This document shows, in pieces, positions 1 to 8,263 of a stretch of DNA of 64,000 bases. The position numbers were made by a program, and so were the translations under genes. Source of the stretch: Streptomyces aculeolatus (GTDB lineage Bacteria; Actinomycetota; Actinomycetes; Streptomycetales; Streptomycetaceae). The stretch lies in the NCBI RefSeq assembly GCF_020400605.1, contig NZ_JAINRD010000028.1:1-64000 (forward strand), given 5' to 3'. The notes under the pieces are model-generated. The model made no database searches, was not told the origin of the DNA, and saw only the letters and a program-made list of their open reading frames with translations. How positions within the stretch are numbered: the stretch's first letter is position 1; each line of letters begins with the position of its first letter.

Positions 1-122
1 TAGGGTCGGTCGTTCGGATCCTGCCGGATCAGGGAGCAGCACCAGGCGTCGCGAGCCCGGCGAAGATCTGAACGACAGGCCCCGGCCGCCGACGCGCCGG
101 GCGGAAAGTCCCCGGACCCCGC

Positions 123-995
123 TCACCGCGGCCGGTAGGTGGTGGCCAGCACCGAGACGGTGACCCGGGTGGCCGGGTCGCGGTCGTCGGGGGTGCGCCA
201 CGCGTGCCGTGCGCTGGGCGTCATCGCCACCAGATCCTGGACCGCCGGCCCGGTCAGGGCCGCGCGGTACTCGACGCGTTCGGTGGCGGCGGCCTCGAAG
301 CGGGGCCCGAGCGCGCGCCGCAGGCGCTCCTCCTTCGCCGGGTCGACGGCGACCATCGAGGGCCACCGGTCGCGCAGTTCGGCCAGGTGCCGCCCGGTGG
401 GGCGGACCACGATCAGCCGGCCTGCCGGGTGCAGTACGCGGTGGTACTCGGCCGCGTTGCGGGGGGCGAAGACGTCGAGCACGACGTCGGCCACGCCGTC
501 GTCCAGCGGCAGGGGGCGGAAGACGTCCCCGGCCAGGGCGGCGGCCCGGTCGTGGGCGCGGGCGGCGGCGCGCAGGGCGCGTGCGGAGGAGTCGAGTCCC
601 ACGCCGCGGGCGCCGGGCAGCCGGTCGAGCACGCCGGCCAGGTAGTAGCCGGTGCCGCACCCCGCGTCCAGCACCGTGGGCGGCCGCCCCGGGGCGGCGT
701 GCGCGGCGCCGGGCACGGCGTCCGCCGCCAGCCGGACGGTGGCCTCGCGGAGCGGCGCGTACGCACCGGTGGCCAGGAACCGGCTCCGGGCCCGGACCAT
801 GTCGGCGTCGTCGCCACTGGTGGCGCGGGCGCCGGTCAGCAGGTTGACGTACCCGTGGCGGGCGAGGTCGAAGGTGTGGCCGGCCGGGCAGCGCAGCACG
901 CCCGGGCCGGGGTGGAGGCGGCGGGTGGGGCGGCACGCGGGGCAGCGCAGCACGTCGAGGAAGAGGCTGAGGGCAGGCGGAAGCGGTACGGGCAC
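123..995 (-). CDS. 23S rRNA guanine-N1 methyltransferase, RlmA/TlrB type
   Basis: A 290-aa SAM-dependent methyltransferase. The N-terminus carries a zinc-ribbon-like set (C18, C21, C36, H40) typical of the RlmA family, followed by a Rossmann methyltransferase core with motif I VLDAGCGTGYY around residues 108-118. Family members methylate N1 of a guanine in helix 35 of 23S rRNA; the Streptomyces fradiae homologue TlrB gives tylosin resistance. The GTG start at 995 has AGGAG 8 nt upstream. It stands alone on the minus strand. Whether it is a housekeeping or a resistance enzyme cannot be told from sequence alone. Confidence 0.85.
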   Translation of the reverse strand: MPVPLPPALSLFLDVLRCPACRPTRRLHPGPGVLRCPAGHTFDLARHGYVNLLTGARATSGDDADMVRARSRFLATGAYAPLREATVRLAADAVPGAAHAAPGRPPTVLDAGCGTGYYLAGVLDRLPGARGVGLDSSARALRAAARAHDRAAALAGDVFRPLPLDDGVADVVLDVFAPRNAAEYHRVLHPAGRLIVVRPTGRHLAELRDRWPSMVAVDPAKEERLRRALGPRFEAAATERVEYRAALTGPAVQDLVAMTPSARHAWRTPDDRDPATRVTVSVLATTYRPR

Positions 996-1219
996 GAGGG
1001 CGCTCCTGGCACTGACGACGGGACGGGACCGTGCCTGCGGGCGCGCGCGTGGCGGCGCTGCCCGGGAGCGGGCAGCGGCGGGTGTGTATCACGCGGCAGG
1101 CACACCGGAGAGGGCGGCGCCGTCCGGCGTCGCCCTCAGTGCCGTCCGCTCAGAGGAAGCAGTGCGGGCCGCTCGTGAATGCCATGGCACGAGTCTACGA
1201 GCCCGCCCTCCCGGTGGGT

Positions 1220-2251
1220 TCAGGGGCCGTTGTCGGGGGGAGGTGGCGGGGTGTCGTGGCGGTATGCGCGGGGGGTCACCCCGTATGCCGTGCGGAAGCT
1301 GCGGGTGAACGCCGCCGCGTGGGTGTAGCCCCAGCGGGCCGCTATCCGGTGCACGGGGACCGCGGCGAGGACGGGGTCGGCCAGGTCGCGGCGGGCGTGT
1401 TCGAGGCGCTGGCGGCGGATCCAGCCCGCGACCGTCTCGCGGCCGGCGGTGTGCGCGCGGAAGATCCGGTGCAGGTAGCTGACGGAGACGTGGTGGGCGT
1501 CGGCGACCGACTGCGGGGTCAGCTCCGGGTCCGCGAGGTGGTGGCGCATGAAGTCCACGACGCGCACCAGCAGGGCGTGCTGGCGGTGCTCCGGCTCCAG
1601 CGCGGGCTGTGCCGTACGCGACTCCAACTGGTGGGCCAGGTGCGCGTGCACGAGGTCGAGGACGGCGGTGCCGAGCCGGGCGGTGTCGGTGGGGCGGTAG
1701 ACCTCCGCGCTGGACAGGACGTGCTTGACGACGCCGGTCAGCAGCGCGCCGGGCCCCTCGTCGCCGGGGAGGTCCTGCCCGACGAGCTGCCGGAGGCTGC
1801 CGTGGGGGAGCGTGATGCTCTCCCGGGGGATGTCGATCGTCAGCGTGTGGAAGGGTTCCCGGCCGTCCGGGGGGCGGCAGCGGAGTGCGTTGAGGCCGGT
1901 CAGGTCGTGGAAGTACATGCCGCCGGGCCGGGAGACGCCGGCGCGGCCGTCCCAGTCGGTGTGCAGTGCGCCCTGTACGGGCACGAGGAACTGGTAGAGG
2001 CCCTTGGGGTCGTCGGCGGACCTGCGCCGCATCTCCACCGAGGAGAGCCTGCGGGACGCGACCCGCACCCCGCCGAGTCCGATCTCCAGTTCCTCGGAGA
2101 GGAACCCGGCGCCGTCACCGCCGCCCGTCCCCGCCCCCGTTTCCGTCTCCCGGATGCTGAACCCCGTCATCTGCCCGCTCATCCGGTCATGCCAGTACGC
2201 GAACCGCTCCGCCGCCGGCACGTCGTCGCTGCGGAACTCGTCCCCGATCAC
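1220..2251 (-). CDS. AraC family transcriptional regulator
   Basis: A 343-aa regulator. The N-terminal half is the ligand/cupin-type sensor found in Streptomyces AraC proteins (it opens with FRSDDVPAAERFAYWHDRM, typical of this group). The C-terminal ~100 residues hold two helix-turn-helix motifs, the second ending in the usual FTRSFRTAYGVTPRAYR signature. I prefer the GTG at 2251 because homologues begin near here; the frame stays open to 2410, and the GGAGG before 2251 is unusually close to the start, so the 5' end is uncertain. It is divergent from the lipoprotein gene at 2580. Its target is unknown. Confidence 0.8.
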   Translation of the reverse strand: MIGDEFRSDDVPAAERFAYWHDRMSGQMTGFSIRETETGAGTGGGDGAGFLSEELEIGLGGVRVASRRLSSVEMRRRSADDPKGLYQFLVPVQGALHTDWDGRAGVSRPGGMYFHDLTGLNALRCRPPDGREPFHTLTIDIPRESITLPHGSLRQLVGQDLPGDEGPGALLTGVVKHVLSSAEVYRPTDTARLGTAVLDLVHAHLAHQLESRTAQPALEPEHRQHALLVRVVDFMRHHLADPELTPQSVADAHHVSVSYLHRIFRAHTAGRETVAGWIRRQRLEHARRDLADPVLAAVPVHRIAARWGYTHAAAFTRSFRTAYGVTPRAYRHDTPPPPPDNGP

Positions 2252-2579
2252 GCCTCCATCCCAACTGTCCCCCGAGGCAAGGCCTCCGAGCCTAGGGCAT
2301 CCGTTTACCTGCTCTTTACCCGGACAGGGCGGTGCGGGGCGCGGGCCGGGCGCGGTCCGGGTCCCGTGCCCGGCGCCCGTGGGCCGGCGCCGCGGTGGAC
2401 GGATCGTCAAGAAAGTGTCGTCAGAGCGTCAATGACCTGCCCGGGCACGGGTGCCACCGTGGGTCGGGACACGAATCTGCGCGTGCGGTCCCCGCTCGTG
2501 TCCTTCTCGCATGCCTCTCATGCACGACCAGCGCGAGAGACCGCGCGCGCCACCGCGCATTTTCGAAAGGCAATCCGCA
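2252..2579. other. Divergent intergenic region, AraC / lipoprotein
   Basis: About 330 bp between two divergent genes, less G+C-rich around 2280-2330 and 2405-2440. It should hold both promoters. No tRNA, repeat or convincing small gene was seen. Confidence 0.4.
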
Positions 2580-3230
2580 GTGAACCGAACTCGCATGACC
2601 GTGCTGGCGCTCACCAGCGCCGCCGCGCTCGCCCTGGCGGGCTGCTCGGACGACGACGACTCCGACTCCTCCGCCGCGGACGCGGACTCCGGGTCGTCGC
2701 AGGAGGCCGCGCCGGAGCCGGAGGAGGAGCCGGCGGCGGAGGAGGAGAGCCCGGCCGCCGAGCCGAAGGAGGTCGAGGTGACGCCGCCGGGGACGAAGCT
2801 GAAGATCGGCGACACCGCCGTCGTCCCGTACGACAGGGCGGGCGCCACCGGCCACATCGGTATCACCGTCACCGGGGTGTCGGACGTGGACAAGGCGGCC
2901 TTCGACGCCGCGCTGGGGGAGAACGGCGACGCGGACATCACGCCGTTCTGCGTCGAGTTCACGGTCGAGAACGCCGACGGCAGCGACCTCGGCGGCTCGT
3001 ACCCGCCGGACCTGAAGGGCGTCACCGCCGACGGCGGCGACACCGGGGCCACGGTCTTCGGAGCGGACATCGAGGGCTGCGCGGAAGGCCAGGCGCCCGA
3101 CGAGTTCGCCGAGGCGGGCGCGTCGTACGAGACGAAGCGGCTGCAGGGCGCCGGGCCGGGCGCCAGCGTGGCGGGCGCCTCGTACGAGGAGGACGGCTAC
3201 GAGGACGACCCGGTCGTCTGGACCCCGTAG
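2580..3230 (+). CDS. Secreted lipoprotein of unknown function
   Basis: A 216-aa protein with a classic lipoprotein signal: short basic start, hydrophobic core and lipobox LAGC with the modified Cys at residue 22. A strongly acidic, probably disordered stretch follows (poly-D/S/E, roughly residues 23-60), then a compact domain with one Cys pair. The GTG start at 2580 is preceded by AAAGG at 2566-2570. Small Streptomyces lipoproteins of this kind are anchored on the outer face of the membrane. No enzymatic motif is visible. It is convergent with the ABC permease gene. Confidence 0.8.
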   Translation: MNRTRMTVLALTSAAALALAGCSDDDDSDSSAADADSGSSQEAAPEPEEEPAAEEESPAAEPKEVEVTPPGTKLKIGDTAVVPYDRAGATGHIGITVTGVSDVDKAAFDAALGENGDADITPFCVEFTVENADGSDLGGSYPPDLKGVTADGGDTGATVFGADIEGCAEGQAPDEFAEAGASYETKRLQGAGPGASVAGASYEEDGYEDDPVVWTP

Positions 3231-3319
3231 CCCCGTGGCTGCTGCCGGTTCGACAACTGAGGTGCCACGACAGGGCTTCGGCAACTGAGGTGCCGCAACG
3301 GCGGGCCGGCAACAGAAGA

Positions 3320-3354
3320 GGGCCGGCGTCCCACCCCCGTGGGGCCGCCGGCCC
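3320..3354. terminator. Hairpin between convergent genes (lipoprotein side)
   Basis: Stem GGGCCGGC (3320-3327) pairs with GCCGGCCC (3347-3354), and the inner CCCAC/GTGGG pair extends it. It lies 90 nt after the lipoprotein stop. No U-tract, as is usual for Streptomyces terminators. Confidence 0.6.
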
Positions 3355-3426
3355 GTGACCCGGGGCCGCCCTCCGGCGGCTCCGCCCGACCGCCCGTTCC
3401 GGCCCCCCCGTTCCGGAAACGGGCAC

Positions 3427-3463
3427 GGGGCCCGGCGACGCCCACCAAGCTTCGCCGGGCCCC
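3427..3463. terminator. Hairpin between convergent genes (ABC permease side)
   Basis: A perfect 12-bp stem, GGGGCCCGGCGA (3427-3438) with its complement at 3452-3463, located 18 nt beyond the permease stop codon. Probable terminator for the minus-strand ABC operon. Confidence 0.65.
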
Positions 3464-3480
3464 TCCACCGCGTACCGCCG

Positions 3481-6066
3481 CTACTCGGTCGCGATGGCGT
3501 TCAGCACGTTCATCCGGCCCGCCCGGAACGCCGGCACCAGCGCCGCGAACAGCCCGACGACCGCCGAACCCGCGAACACCACGCCGATCGTCGGCCAGGG
3601 GATGTCGAGCACCTTCAGGCCCTCCAGCGCCAGCAGCTGCTGCGCCGCGGTGCCCCACGCCAGCCCGAGCCCGAGTCCGAGCAGCGCGCCGAACAGGGCG
3701 ATCACCACCGACTCCAGCCGGATCATCCGGCGCAGCTGCCTGCGCGACAGCCCGATCGCGCGCACCAGCCCGATCTCGCGGGTCCGTTCGATCACCGACA
3801 GCGCCAGGGTGTTGACGACGCCGAGGACCGCCACGATGATCGCGAGCGCCAGCAGCCCGTTGACGAGGTTGAGCATCTGGCCCACCTGGTCCTTCAGGGT
3901 CTGCTTGAAGTCGGTCTGGTCGCGCACCTCGTACTGCGGGTACGGGTCCATGGCCTTCTTCAGCGAGGCGTACGCGGCCTCCTCCTGACCGTCCTTCGCC
4001 TTGCCGAACATGATGTCGTTGTGCGGCATGTCGCCCGGCTCGATGTAGTCCTTCGCCGTGGCGAGGCTCAGATACGCGGCACCGGAGTCGAGCGTGGTCT
4101 CGGAGGAGGTGATCGCGCGCAGCGTCAGCTCCGCCTTGCCGCCGTCCTCGAAGTCGACGGCGAGGGTGTCGCCGAGCTTCAGCCCATGGTCCTTCGCGAA
4201 GTCCTCGCCGACCGACATGCTGTTCTTCTTGTAGGCGTCGGTCAGCTCGCCCTGCACGGTCTCGGACCTGAGGTCCTGCGCGTACGTCTTGTTGGCCGCG
4301 GTCAGGCTGTACTCCTTCACCGTCTTGCCGTCCGGCAGCGTGACGTCCGCGTCCAGCGCCTTGTAGTGCGTGACGTGCGCCATGTGCGGGGCGTCGTCGA
4401 GGACCTGCGCCACCTCGGGCACGATCGGCATGCCCATGTCGGACTGGATGATGAAGTCCGCGCCCACCGACTTGTCCAGCTCCTCCGTCGCCGAGGCGAC
4501 CATGGAGGACCCGACCACCGACAGGCAGGCGACCAGCGCGAGGCCGATCATCAGCGCCGACGCGGTCGCGCCGGTGCGGCGCGGGTTGCGCAGCGCATTG
4601 CGCTCGGCCATGCGGCCGACGGGGCCGAAGATCCGCAGTACGCCGGCCGCGAGGGCCCGTACCAGCAGCCCGGCCAGCACCGGGGCGAAGACGATGAAGC
4701 CCAGCAGGGACAGCAGCACGCCGCCCGCGAGGTACATCGCGCCGTCGGACGCCTCCTCGACGCGGGTGGTGAGGAAGAGCAGCCCGCCGCCGCCCACGCT
4801 GAGCAGGAGGCCCAGCACGGTCCGTACGACGCCGGCCTTGCGGTCGCCGGGCGTGCCGGCCTCGCGCAGCGCGGCCATCGGCGAGACCTTGCCCGCGCGG
4901 CGGGCCGGCAGCCATGCCGCGAGCACCGTGACGACGACGCCGAGGACGATGCCGACGACGGGGGTGGCGACGTTGACCGTCAGGTCGGCGGTGTTCAGTT
5001 CCATGCCGACCGCGCCCATGAGCTTCATCAGCCCGACCGCGATGCCGATGCCCGCGCCGACGCCGAGGACCGAGCCGATGACGCCGAGGAGCAGCGCCTC
5101 GACGAGCACGGAGCGGTTGACCTGGCGGCGGCTGGAGCCGATGGCCCGCAGCAGGCCCAGTTCGCGGGTGCGCTGGGCGACGAGCATCGAGAAGGTGTTG
5201 ACGATGAGGAAGATGCCGACGAGGACGGCGATGCCGGCGAAGCCGAGCATGGCGTACTTCATGACGTCCATGAAGCTGCCGAGGTCGTCCTTGTTCTCCT
5301 CGACGACCTCGTCCTTCGTCTGCACCTTGAGGGGGTCGCCGCCGAAGTCGGCCGCGGCCTTCTGCACGTTGGCCTTCAGTGCCTCGTGGGAGACGCCGGG
5401 GGCGGCGGTGAGGTTGATCGAGGAGTAGACGTCGGGCTTGCCGAGGAGCTTTTCCTGCGCGGTCGCGGTGTCGAAGTAGACGATCGTCGCGCCCGGGTTG
5501 GTGATCTTGAAGGTGGCGATGCCGACGACCTCGGAGGTGAACGAGCCGGGGTCGGCGATCGTGCGGATCCTGTCGCCGATCTGCACGTCGTGCTTGTCGG
5601 CGGCGTCCGCGTCGATGACGACCTCGGTGGGCCCGCGCGGCTCGTGGCCCGAGGTGATCTCGACGGACTCCAGCTCCAGCGGGTCCCAGTTGGTGCCGAT
5701 GGTGGGGGCGCCGGTGCTGGAGCCGAGGTTGTCGTTGTCGGCGTTCGCGACGGTGATGGCGTCGTTGGCGACCTCGCCGTCGGCGGCCTTGACGCCGTCG
5801 ACCTTCTCGACGCGCGCCAGGTCCGCGGCCGGCAGCGTCGGCTGCGGCTTGCTGCCCCAGTTGTCGTCGTTGTCCGCGGCCTTGGGGCTGACCCGCACGT
5901 CGGACGCGGTGGCCTTGAAGAGCCGGTCGAAGGTGGTGGTCATGGTGTCGGAGAAGACGAGCGTGCCGCACACGAACGCCACCGACAGGACGACGGCCAC
6001 CGCGGAGAGCGCCATGCGTCCCTTATGGGAGAAGAAGTTGCGCATGGAGGTCTTGAGGACGGTCAT
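3481..6066 (-). CDS. ABC transporter permease, FtsX/MacB type
   Basis: An 861-aa integral membrane protein with one N-terminal membrane helix (about 15-40), a large MacB-like periplasmic-core domain, and two FtsX-type permease domains with a basic PARRAGKVSPMAALR-type motif after the first. This is the long, duplicated FtsX form common in actinobacteria, usually working with a LolD/MacB-like ATPase on lipids, lipoproteins or peptides. The ATG at 6066 lies 1 nt after the ATPase stop, so the two form an operon. A paralogous pair lies at 55295-58709. Substrate unknown. Confidence 0.9.
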   Translation of the reverse strand: MTVLKTSMRNFFSHKGRMALSAVAVVLSVAFVCGTLVFSDTMTTTFDRLFKATASDVRVSPKAADNDDNWGSKPQPTLPAADLARVEKVDGVKAADGEVANDAITVANADNDNLGSSTGAPTIGTNWDPLELESVEITSGHEPRGPTEVVIDADAADKHDVQIGDRIRTIADPGSFTSEVVGIATFKITNPGATIVYFDTATAQEKLLGKPDVYSSINLTAAPGVSHEALKANVQKAAADFGGDPLKVQTKDEVVEENKDDLGSFMDVMKYAMLGFAGIAVLVGIFLIVNTFSMLVAQRTRELGLLRAIGSSRRQVNRSVLVEALLLGVIGSVLGVGAGIGIAVGLMKLMGAVGMELNTADLTVNVATPVVGIVLGVVVTVLAAWLPARRAGKVSPMAALREAGTPGDRKAGVVRTVLGLLLSVGGGGLLFLTTRVEEASDGAMYLAGGVLLSLLGFIVFAPVLAGLLVRALAAGVLRIFGPVGRMAERNALRNPRRTGATASALMIGLALVACLSVVGSSMVASATEELDKSVGADFIIQSDMGMPIVPEVAQVLDDAPHMAHVTHYKALDADVTLPDGKTVKEYSLTAANKTYAQDLRSETVQGELTDAYKKNSMSVGEDFAKDHGLKLGDTLAVDFEDGGKAELTLRAITSSETTLDSGAAYLSLATAKDYIEPGDMPHNDIMFGKAKDGQEEAAYASLKKAMDPYPQYEVRDQTDFKQTLKDQVGQMLNLVNGLLALAIIVAVLGVVNTLALSVIERTREIGLVRAIGLSRRQLRRMIRLESVVIALFGALLGLGLGLAWGTAAQQLLALEGLKVLDIPWPTIGVVFAGSAVVGLFAALVPAFRAGRMNVLNAIATE

Positions 6067-6067
6067 C

Positions 6068-6832
6068 TCAGGCCACCCGGCCCCGTGCGTCGAAGGACTT
6101 CATGCGGTCGAGGACCTGCTCGGAGGTGGGGTCCCACATCTCGTCGACGATGCGGCCGTCGGCGAGGTACAGGACGCGGTCGGCGTAGCCGGCGGCGACC
6201 GGGTCGTGGGTGACCATCACGATGGTCTGGCCCAACTCGTCCACGGACCGGCGCAGGAAGCCGAGGACCTCGGCGCCGGCGCGGGAGTCGAGGTTGCCGG
6301 TCGGCTCGTCGCCGAAGATGATCTCCGGCCGGGAGGCGAGCGCCCGCGCCACGGCGACGCGCTGCTGCTGGCCGCCGGAGAGCTGGCTCGGGCGGTGCTT
6401 GAGCCGCTCGGCCAGGCCCACGGTGCCCACCACGCGATCCAGCCACTCGCGGTCGGGCTTGCGGCCCGCGATGTCCATGGGCAGCGTGATGTTCTCCAGG
6501 GCGTTGAGGGTGGGCAGCAGGTTGAACGCCTGGAAGATGAAGCCCACGCGGTCGCGCCGCAGCTGGGTCAGCTTCTTGTCCTTCAGCCCCGTGATCTCGG
6601 TCTCGTCGATCCAGATGCGGCCCGCCGTGACCGTGTCGAGGCCGGCGAGGCAGTGCATGAGGGTCGACTTGCCGGAGCCCGAGGGCCCCATGATGGCGGT
6701 GAACTGGCCCCGGGCGATGTCCACATCGACATTGTCGAGAGCGAGGACCCGCGTCTCCCCCGAGCCGTACGCCTTGGTCACCTGTCGCGCTCGTGCGGCG
6801 ACGGCCGTGCGCGCCGCTACAGCCGTAGTCAC
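6068..6832 (-). CDS. ABC transporter ATP-binding protein (MacB/LolD-like)
   Basis: A 254-aa ATPase with Walker A GPSGSGKST (about 49-57), signature LSGGQQQR and Walker B IIFGDEPTGNLD followed by the H-loop region VMVTHDP. The GTG start at 6832 is set by AAGGAG 8 nt upstream; the frame runs further upstream but lacks a ribosome site there. It partners the permease directly downstream. Its sequence is close to that of the second ATPase at 55295, so the two operons look like an old duplication. Confidence 0.92.
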   Translation of the reverse strand: MTTAVAARTAVAARARQVTKAYGSGETRVLALDNVDVDIARGQFTAIMGPSGSGKSTLMHCLAGLDTVTAGRIWIDETEITGLKDKKLTQLRRDRVGFIFQAFNLLPTLNALENITLPMDIAGRKPDREWLDRVVGTVGLAERLKHRPSQLSGGQQQRVAVARALASRPEIIFGDEPTGNLDSRAGAEVLGFLRRSVDELGQTIVMVTHDPVAAGYADRVLYLADGRIVDEMWDPTSEQVLDRMKSFDARGRVA

Positions 6833-7441
6833 TGTCGTGTCTCCTTCGTCTGCGGAACCGCTCTGCGGAGCCGCGCTGCGGAACCTGTGCGCGCCGCCCG
6901 CGGTGCTGCTGCGGCGCTGCTTCGTCGTATGTATGAGTCTCGTGAGCGGGGGCCGGGAAATCCCTGGTGCCTGGCGCCGTATCGGATGTGGGGATATCCC
7001 CACCCCGGTACTGGGGAAAGGCCCCCCGCGGGCGCCCCGTTCTCGCCGTCGACCCGCCTGACCAGGTTAGAAAGAGCGGGGGGCCGATCCCGTCGGCCGC
7101 GGGGACGATCCCGCCCCGGCTCTTGTCCGGGGGGTCTCCCTAAGGGATCGGGCGCGATCGCGGGGGCGGTGTCAGGGTCGGGCCGGCCCGCGCGGGGCCC
7201 GGAGGCGGGGGCGGAGGCCCGGTGCCGGCGGCCTCGGTGCGGCGGTCAGCGGCTTACCGCCGGGTTCTGCCCGGGCGTACGGGCACCGCGGCCGCGCCCG
7301 TACGCGAAGCGGCGGGGGCGGGGCGACCCTGAGGCCGCGGGGGTGCGGCGGGCGCCGGGGCGCGGGCGGCGGGCCGGCGATGCGCAGGAGGCGTACCGCG
7401 GCGGCTCCCGCACGGCCCGGTGCCGGCCGGCCCGCTCGTCC
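6833..7441. other. Intergenic region upstream of ABC operon
   Basis: About 610 bp between the ABC operon start and the NUDIX stop. It holds the 16-bp palindrome at 6988-7003 and otherwise very G+C-rich sequence with scattered CGTACG motifs around 7275-7310. No gene or RNA was recognised. Confidence 0.4.
6988..7003. promoter_or_regulatory. 16-bp palindrome upstream of ABC operon
   Basis: GTGGGGATATCCCCAC is a perfect inverted repeat, about 155 bp upstream of the ATPase start. It directly abuts a second imperfect repeat (CCCCGGTACTGGGG, 7003-7016). A likely operator for an unidentified dimeric regulator of this exporter. The second ABC operon has no copy upstream. Confidence 0.5.
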
Positions 7442-7915
7442 TCAGTGCTGGATCAGGCCGCCGACCGGTACGGGGGCGACGTGGCCGGTCGCCGGAAGCG
7501 TACGGGCCAGGGCGAGGCCGACGTCGACCAGCGAGGACCGCCGCAGGCGGGCGACATCCGGCATCGGGGTCCAGACCGACTCGGCGATCCCGCCGCCCGG
7601 CTCGGGCCGGAGCCGGCCGCCGGTGATGCGAACCCGGTAGAAGACGCCGACGTTCTGATGCTCCGGCCCGCCGGGGACGGTGCGCTCGGCCGCGGGGACC
7701 ACCCGGGAATCCACACCCAGCAGGCGCTCGACCACCGCGTCGCAGCCGGTCTCCTCGGCGACCTCCCGCACCACCGCGTCGAACGGATCCTCGGCGTGCT
7801 CGACCCTGCCGCCCGGAAGGGTCCAGGTGCCCGGGCCCGTCGGCGGCACGTGCCGGGCGAGCAGCACCCGCCCGTCCTCGACACACACGGCGTACGCCGC
7901 CAGCCGGAAACTCAT
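7442..7915 (-). CDS. NUDIX hydrolase
   Basis: A 157-aa protein with an intact NUDIX box: GGRVEHAEDPFDAVVREV then AEETGC satisfies GX5EX7REUXEEXGU. Such enzymes hydrolyse nucleoside diphosphates linked to another moiety; the exact substrate cannot be read from sequence. The ATG at 7915 has GGAGG 6 nt upstream. It diverges from mfd. The frame stays open for thousands of bases antisense to mfd, which is a G+C artefact; only these 157 codons are supported. Confidence 0.88.
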   Translation of the reverse strand: MSFRLAAYAVCVEDGRVLLARHVPPTGPGTWTLPGGRVEHAEDPFDAVVREVAEETGCDAVVERLLGVDSRVVPAAERTVPGGPEHQNVGVFYRVRITGGRLRPEPGGGIAESVWTPMPDVARLRRSSLVDVGLALARTLPATGHVAPVPVGGLIQH

Positions 7916-8263
7916 CCCGCACCTCCCACCGGAACCTACCCCGGCGCGGCACCTCGTCCGGAACGCGACGAACCCCAGGGTCGGCCACGTGCTGCCTGCC
8001 GTGCACCCGTGAGGGATGCGGGTGGTCCGGCTGCACGGCGTGACCGTGCTCACTGCACTCGCCTCATCCCCGGGGTGGCCCGGGTCCCGTCTGCCCCGTG
8101 CCCCGGCCCCGCGGCCGGGGGATTCCGGCTGCGGGCGCGGGGTGTCGGTGGGGCGTCGTACGCTGGAGACCCCCGGGGCGCTCGCCGCCTCGGGCTGTTC
8201 GCGTTGCCCGCGGCGCGAGCCGCCTGCCCACCCAGCACCCAGCCACCCGGAGCGGATGCCCCC
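7916..8263. other. Divergent intergenic region, NUDIX / mfd
   Basis: About 350 bp. It contains a perfect 8-bp stem with a 4-nt loop at 8101-8120 (CCCCGGCC/GGCCGGGG) and a candidate -10 TACGCT at 8159-8164 for mfd, which would give a leader of about 90 nt. No gene seen. Confidence 0.4.

Noticed and set aside
3197..5971. Overlapping open frames of 900+ codons over the ABC permease
   Set aside because: Their translations are Arg/Pro/Ala-rich low-complexity, without motifs; the FtsX permease explains the region fully.
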